A stretch of 6,499 bases of DNA from contig JBBDSC010000117.1 of the NCBI GenBank assembly GCA_040905145.1, positions 1 through 6,499 on the forward strand, read 5' to 3'. The position numbers and the translations under genes are program-made. This DNA comes from DATGMS01 sp040905145 (GTDB taxonomy: Bacteria > Bacteroidota > Bacteroidia > Cytophagales > Cyclobacteriaceae). The notes below the pieces were generated by a model. The model had not been told where the DNA came from and did no database searches. It saw only the letters and a list, made by a program, of their open reading frames with translations. Shown in pieces: positions 6,253 to 6,499 of this stretch. Each line of letters starts with the position of its first letter. Position 1 is the stretch's first letter.

Positions 6253-6499
6253 ATGAATTTATTTAAAACTGCCATTTTTCGTCCTGTAGCAACCATGATG
6301 GTATTTATAGCCCTCATGGTGTTCGGGATTTATTCTACGGTTAATTTGCCGGTAGACCTTTTTCCTGAAATCGACCCGCCAGTAATTACGGTTATTACCA
6401 CCTATCAGGGAGCGGGGGCCTTGGAAGTGGAGCAAAATGTTACGACGGAGCTGGAAGACCAGTTCAGTACCCTCAATGACCTGGATGAAATCACCTCCT
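6253..6499 (+). CDS. AcrB-type RND efflux pump, N-terminal part (cut by window end)
   Basis: The 82 complete visible codons begin MNLFKTAIFRPVATMMVFIA, the first transmembrane helix of the hydrophobe/amphiphile efflux (HAE, AcrB-like, PF00873) RND family. PVDLFPEIDPPVITVITTYQGAGALEVE then begins the periplasmic porter domain. The pattern IFRPVAT...LPVDLFPEIDPP is diagnostic. The region after it (VEQNVTTELEDQFSTLNDLDEITS) matches the usual GxxxxxVExxVTxxLExxL... porter segment, with a QNVTTELEDQF variant. The start ATG at 6253 follows the adaptor stop by 5 bp, with AGGA at 6247-6250 as a close-set ribosome site. Proton-driven export of small hydrophobic molecules through the adaptor and channel just upstream is expected; the substrate cannot be told. 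The missing part includes the proton-relay residues, so the activity cannot be checked. Confidence 0.95.
   Translation, partial: MNLFKTAIFRPVATMMVFIALMVFGIYSTVNLPVDLFPEIDPPVITVITTYQGAGALEVEQNVTTELEDQFSTLNDLDEITS

Overview
The window looks like chromosomal DNA of a member of the Bacteroidota, probably an environmental Cytophagia- or Flavobacteriia-like organism. GC content is moderate and intergenic gaps are AT-rich. Shine-Dalgarno sequences are weak or absent before most starts, and TAnnTTTG-type -7 promoter elements occur upstream of two genes. Signal peptides end in A-x-A-Q, and the adaptor protein is a lipoprotein with an LASC-GG lipobox. The assignment is inferred from style and gene content, not from a marker gene.

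Left part (1-1106): the last codons of a plus-strand gene may run in at the edge, followed by a strong rho-independent terminator (44-81). The next kilobase holds no intact gene, only decaying remnants. One is a minus-strand remnant (144-421) with one frameshift in a run of C, whose repaired C-terminus looks like an outer-membrane beta-barrel end. A plus-strand remnant (437-997) of an acidic, helical protein has an in-frame amber codon and two compensating frameshifts. The third is a minus-strand amidohydrolase (1046-1996) that keeps its signal peptide and four metal-site residues but breaks off before the last catalytic strand. These signs cluster, which suggests a deletion or rearrangement scar, or a poor-quality assembly stretch.

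Middle part (1997-3155): a 37-bp near-perfect palindrome (2083-2119) separates the broken amidohydrolase from an intact DUF4197 secreted protein on the minus strand (2152-2862). A divergent AT-rich gap of about 290 bp carries candidate Bacteroidota promoters on both strands.

Right part (3156-6499): four plus-strand genes form a tripartite efflux locus: a GbsR/MarR-type winged-helix regulator, a TolC-type outer-membrane channel, an HlyD/AcrA-type periplasmic adaptor lipoprotein, and the start of an AcrB-type RND pump cut by the window edge. The adaptor follows the channel by 16 bp and the pump follows the adaptor by 5 bp, so these three are almost certainly one transcript. The regulator, 88 bp upstream, is the likely local controller. 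I see no convincing new biological system. The points most worth a second look are the degenerate left part, the palindrome, and the unusual N-terminus of the channel.
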